Positions 60,466 to 64,000 of a stretch of DNA of 64,000 nt are shown here, piece after piece (position 1 is the first letter of the stretch; each line of letters opens with the position of its first letter). The DNA is taken from contig CM075353.1 in NCBI GenBank assembly GCA_037693485.1, forward strand, positions 60,382,501 to 60,446,500, written 5' to 3'. Source of the DNA: Kitagawia praeruptora. Taxonomy: Eukaryota; Streptophyta; Magnoliopsida; Apiales; Apiaceae. The position numbers and the translations under genes were made by a program. The notes under the pieces were generated by a model. That model saw only the letters and a list, made by a program, of their open reading frames with translations, was not told the origin of the DNA and searched no databases.

Positions 60466-60948
60466 TATGAGATGAGAAAATAGGTAACCCAAACTCATCT
60501 CTACCAGTGATGACCTTAAAGGGGTAGACAAACTCACATTAAAGTCCGCCTGCACCTTTAGGTTTCCCCTCTCCATGTCTGCCAATGAGAACCCATTTGC
60601 TTCAAGATAACTACAGACCTCCATCATTTTCAGTTTGAGCTTAATGAGCTCATCCCTATCATTCTTGTTAGTAGCAGATACAGCCTTGGCCACACGACTA
60701 ATAACATCTCTCTCCATTGCATCTCTCACGTTTTCGTGATACACCTCCTCCTCATCAGAAGATTCCTTTGTTGTTCCAATACCAGTTCCTCCCGAGGAAC
60801 CAGGGTCCGCCATCTCCGCCGTTGTCAGGATCGGAAAGTCCTCAACCTCTCTTCGAGCAAGCATCTCCTGAAACTTATCATCATCCATGTCCTGCATATA
60901 ACCTGGTAACCCAGTCTCATAATCACAATTTGAGTCTTGACTCACCAT
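60466..60948 (-). pseudogene. L0 ORF1 block 1: N-terminal region
   Basis: ATG at 60946-60948 has a good plant context (ACCATGG) just after the CACCATATTTCTTAT box. The frame is acidic (SSDEEEVYHENVRDAMERD), then helical: LKLKMMEVCSYLEANGFSLA followed by DMERGNLKVQADF. This last block resembles the L..FI...G..VP repeats of the alpha proteins (LDKLKMFIASLGKEIPLVKG). It ends at the gypsy TSD; the rest of ORF1 is at 41988-42412 and 35788-36730. Confidence 0.75.
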
Positions 60949-61152
60949 GGTACACTACACGAAAATACTAATACTATATATATAAGAAATATGGTGTTTA
61001 GGTTATGGGAAGAAGAGAAAGTGGATTAAATGATGGGAATATAGTCTTTAGTGCTGGAGAATGTGTGTAAGAGATTAGATCTGGGCAATAATAAGTGGCG
61101 GCTAACTAGGGTTTTAGTGAGAAGGAAGAGCTTCTCTCTCTAAGACTCTCAT
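60949..61152 (-). promoter_or_regulatory. L0 LINE 5' module
   Basis: ATGAGAGTCTTAGAGAGAGA at the outer end, a CT-rich block, TTAGCCGCCAC, CCAGATCTAATC and CTAAACACCATATTTCTTAT before the ORF1 ATG. It shows that the leader of the NLEs is that of the LINE. Probable internal promoter. Confidence 0.65.
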
Positions 61153-61200
61153 TTTTCTCTTTTATTCAACGTCAAAAAAAAAACACATTGTGCACTTGTT

Positions 61201-61808
61201 GCAGGTTTGGGGGTAATGCTAGTTCGTAAGCTAGTTCCCCGGTCCCTCCGTAATCATTCCAAACCTTTTGCTGCACATCTCACCAGTGCTACAATACTCC
61301 TTTTATCCTTTTTCATCAACTTTGCTACTTTTTGTACAAAACATTATCCGGGTTATGCTCTTACCCAATCATATATTATTAACACAGACTGGAATGCATT
61401 GCAAAGGGGCGACATCATCGATGGTAGAGTCAAGGCCATTATTAAGCAAAGTGCCTACCTTTTTGTTGCTGCAACTTTTCACGCGGTATGGATTGAGCGT
61501 AATCACAGAATTCACCACCAAGGGCAAAATACCCCTGCTAGGAAGCTATATGGTGATATTACCAGCCGTATTAGAGCTAGGCTTTTTAATTCCGAACAAT
61601 TTAGAAAATGTATCAGGAATGATAGCTCCTTGCAACTTGTTCTTTTCTAGGAAGACATATCATGTTAGCTTAGTTCTCTCTAGCTTTTTTAGAAAGTTCG
61701 CCCTAGCTAGTGGCTTGTCACTAGCTTTGGGGTTTTTTTTTTTTTTTTTTTTTTTTGTATTTTTCGTCGGTGAATATATACTTTTATTTAGCAAAAAAAA
61801 AAAAAAAA
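61201..61808 (+). pseudogene. LF: 3' fragment of another LINE
   Basis: The plus frame 61207-61650 contains IINTDWNALQRGDIIDGRVK, FHAVWIERNHRIHHQGQN and ITSRIRARLFNSEQF, the C-terminal end of a LINE ORF2. The tail ends ATATATACTTTTATTTAGC plus 16 A (to 61808) and has no GGGGTATGCCCC box, so it belongs to a third LINE type. 5' end unclear between L0 and 61201. Confidence 0.7.
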
Positions 61809-63540
61809 CTTATTGGTATCTACAGTGACTCTGGTATCACTATCGCGCTGCGAATTCGGAGATAACCTCACTCATACTATGCATTTCCTGACTGCTTTAA
61901 TCTTCGCAATCTCGATCAATATATAGAAATAGAAGGATTTATTGAGAGATCACTATGATCAGTGAACATTTGTCATGTTGCATAGTTAGTACAGAAGGGG
62001 GCCAGCCTTTAGTACTTGACAAGCAATTAAACAATTAATGGTATTCTACTTAGACTTCTATCACACAGAAAGATAGTCACGTAGCAGTGCCTCCCCTCCT
62101 TAAAAGGTTGTTCTTCTCAATTAATAAAGAAGATTAATAAGAGAGAAGGAAAGAAAAGAATTTAAAAGAATTATAGAAAGTTTTCATGATTGCAAAATAT
62201 CATACTTAGAATTTACCCCTGAACTATAGAGGTTCATCAAAGAAGAAAATAATCGTAATCGTATCAAGTACTATTTTACCGTAAGCTTATGTGTCAACAT
62301 ATCCTTGCTGCTCTGTCCATCATCCTATGGACGATGTTCTTGTTCAGTCTCAGCAACACTTGCTCCTGACACACCTTTCAACCTTTCTGGTTAAATCTTA
62401 GATTTCTCACTTGACACTATTATTACTGACATTCCATGCCACGCTACTGGCTCTTTTATATTCTTAATATTACACTACCAGGTGGTCATCTCGAGAGTTT
62501 GTTAAAAACCCATTCATTAGTAACATTCCTTGCTTCACATTCCATAATTATTTCCCAATCTTTTCTTTATCAATCACATCCTCCTCACTATCTGATTCTT
62601 ATCCATTTCCGTTATTTAACTCCACCGTCATCTCATTATCGAGACACCCGTCACCTTTATTCAATAACATCACATTTTTGGGGTTAAACTTTCCTTTGTT
62701 CAACCATCTAGATTTTCACTTTCTCGATCCCTGAGTCTCCTTATTACTCAACCGATCTATTCCAAATTTCCTCGAATTTTCCAAACTTAGAAGGAATTAA
62801 TCTTTATGTCATTTATGCTTTCAATGTTAGCTTTCCGTTAGGACCAATATTTACAATGTCACTTTCATACGTTTCTTACCTCATTGCTGGGGTTTCTCAG
62901 GAGTTCGCATATTTACTCCCTTATTCATCCTCAATTCCATATTCAGTTCTATCAGTCACTTGGTTTTTATTTCTACTATAATTACTCTATGAACCATCGT
63001 AGCCTAATCATTCATTTCAAATATCACGTCATTCCCAAAATTAAACCATCCGGAATAACCTGGACGATTTCTCTAGTTTAGCTCGAATATAATCTATTTC
63101 TGTTTTCCATTTTGACATCCCCAGTCGTTATTACCTAATTTCTCAGAAAATCACCACTACATTAATGTGGTCCATTGCTGAATCACCATAGTTTATCGTT
63201 TACGTAGTGCTTTAATAGCTAACCATATTGGTTTCATAATTGTCAGATCAGATTCCTCTAGGAAGACAAAATAATCCCTATTCCTTATCCATAAGGAACA
63301 CTTCATGAACTTGACGTAGATAATACATGAAGCAAATAAAATTGCAGAAGAGCTTCAAGCCTCGCAGCTATGATAGGTTGATGAAATTGTTAATCATATG
63401 TTTTCCGTAGAAGGCTGGAAGCTTAACGATTCCCTTAAATCAATTTCGTATCATGGTCCTGGTTTACCTCAATTAGGACCCTCTAAGGTATGTAATATGC
63501 TTAGGACGACATCAGGAATCAAATGTTTACTTAAACTATT
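61809..63540. other. Unassigned AT-rich stretch
   Basis: No long frame, no LINE tail and no clear repeat. The reverse complement around 62085-62110 reads AAGGAGGGGAGGCACTG, which looks like a polypurine tract next to an LTR start, so this may be an old, decayed LTR retrotransposon on the minus strand. I could not find the second LTR or coding motifs. Confidence 0.25.
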
Positions 63541-64000
63541 CTTTTTTTTTTGCTAATTAAAATTTTATACCCAAAGGGAACAGCAAAATACACTTCTAGG
63601 GGCATACCCCGCGAGAGCAACAACCAAACATTACAAACAGAATTCGTCCATACAGGACACCAACAGAAAGACCAAAACTAGTAAAACTAGTCTAGCAACC
63701 TAAGCTCAATTCCTTTCATAGTTGTCAAGTATATCCTTCACCTTGATCACTTCCTTGCATCCCAATTTCAGTCATGTCCATCCTGGCTTGGCCCAAGTCC
63801 AAGGAGTCATCCTTGTTCTTGCTTGCATCCATCTTCCTCGTAAGCTCCACCTTGTTAAGGTCCGCACCAAGGTCTATTAAAAAGTCCCTCAACTGGATAG
63901 TACGACATGTCAAGTCATGTAACTCCAAATCCTCACTGCATTTTAGATTCCTTGCACTTGCTTTAAAGTCCCTAAGTCGTGACCCATTATGACCTTCAAG
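63541..64000 (-). mobile_element. NLE24, 3' part of a minus element at the window edge
   Basis: Poly(T) at 63541-63550, GCTAATTAAAATTTTATACC, the GGGGCATACCCCGCGA box and a stem ACTAGT/ACTAGT near 63678-63692 are followed by the end of an ORF. The 5' part lies beyond the window. The left TSD copy would be near CTTAAACTATTC. Confidence 0.85.
63725..64000 (-). CDS. NLE24 alpha protein, C-terminal fragment
   Basis: The minus frame has ELHDLTCRTIQLRDFLIDLG, almost the same as in NLE6 (ELHDLTCRTIQLRDYLNDSG), so it is an alpha C-terminal helical module. Ends ...MTEIGMQGSDQGEGYT at 63725. The start is outside the window. Confidence 0.6.
   Translation of the reverse strand, partial: LEGHNGSRLRDFKASARNLKCSEDLELHDLTCRTIQLRDFLIDLGADLNKVELTRKMDASKNKDDSLDLGQARMDMTEIGMQGSDQGEGYT

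Larger units (their letters stand above)
9468..61152 (-). mobile_element. L0: host LINE split into six blocks by nested insertions
   Basis: Six minus-strand blocks join into one plant L1-type LINE once the insertions between them are removed. At most junctions the LINE sequence on the two sides overlaps by a target-site duplication: TATGA at 42408/60466, TTTCTTTAACCCTT at 36717/41988, GAAATCTTTAAACTCT at 27099/35276, AGTGCTGCATTTGA at 15898/26066 and AACTCTAACCCAGT at 10784/15590. The 5' module (ATGAGAGTC, CAGATCT, ACACCATATTTCTTAT) is intact at 60949-61152. ORF2 is cut at 9468 inside the zf-RVT region, so the 3' end must lie left of the window. ORF1 and ORF2 are interrupted and carry stops, so this copy is dead. 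It is the oldest layer of the stack. Confidence 0.85.

Noticed and set aside
61809..63540. Genes in the AT-rich stretch (frames at 62436 and 62884)
   Set aside because: Short frames without motif, leader or homologue; composition suggests decayed repeat DNA.
1..64000. CRISPR array
   Set aside because: The repeated GGGGTATGCCCC boxes are in retroelement tails, at irregular distances and in both orientations; no spacers.
1..64000. Bacterial operon or bacterial start codons
   Set aside because: Several frames seem to start with GTG or TTG, but the DNA is clearly plant; those codons are internal or mark truncated ORFs.

Overview
ORGANISM AND OVERALL PICTURE. The window is repeat-derived DNA from a flowering-plant nuclear genome, most likely a eudicot. 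It holds plant L1-type LINEs (ORF1 with DUF4283 and a CCHC knuckle; ORF2 with endonuclease, reverse transcriptase and zf-RVT), one Ty3/gypsy LTR retrotransposon with a Met-tRNA type primer site, and about two dozen LINE-ended elements that carry long ORFs I cannot assign to any family. I see no host gene, tRNA, rRNA or CRISPR. LAYOUT. One minus-strand LINE (called L0 here) starts at about 61152 and runs leftwards through the whole window. It is cut into six blocks (60471-61152, 41988-42412, 35276-36730, 26066-27114, 15590-15911, 9468-10797) by later insertions, and its 3' end lies beyond the left edge. The target-site duplications (TSDs) let most of the stack be read: gypsy 42413-60465 (TSD TATGA) in ORF1; a minus element 36731-41987; plus elements 27115-35275 and 15912-26065; a plus LINE 10798-15589 with an intact ORF2; and a plus element that begins left of the window and ends at 9467. 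Each of these except LINE LA carries further insertions. Nesting reaches five levels (L0, NLE11, LINE LB, LINE LC, LINE LD). Right of L0 lie a 3' fragment of another LINE (to about 61808), 1.7 kb of unrecognised AT-rich DNA, and the 3' part of one more element entering from the right. THE UNUSUAL SYSTEM. I call the unknown units NLE (non-autonomous LINE-ended elements). Complete NLEs share both ends with the LINE: a 5' module that begins ATGAGAGTC, has a CT-rich or hairpin stretch, AGCCGCC and CAGATCT, and ends CACCATATTTCTTAT just before the ORF; and a 3' module with a variable stem-loop, an invariant GGGGTATGCCCC stem-loop, GGTATAAAATTTTAATTAGC and poly(A). Many have 7-17 bp TSDs. Between the ends they encode proteins rather than being empty. 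One group (alpha) opens with two to four tandem copies of a KRVSFSENLVTVIP-like motif, whose RVSF/KVTF core matches the RVxF docking motif for protein phosphatase 1. It continues with GIASRTRS, a further KKKVTF, helical L..FI..NG..VP repeats and a basic RGG tail. Others (beta) are long hydrophobic proteins of up to 809 aa with conserved signatures. N- and C-terminal parts are reshuffled between copies. HOW IT WORKS TOGETHER (inference). The LINE reverse transcriptase probably mobilises the NLEs in trans through the shared 3' tail. The gypsy LTRs differ by only one substitution and a 5-nt indel in about 620 bases, yet the element holds three first-level insertions, so this activity looks recent. 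In this annotation, sequence observations, known family features and inferences are kept apart; no database search was possible.
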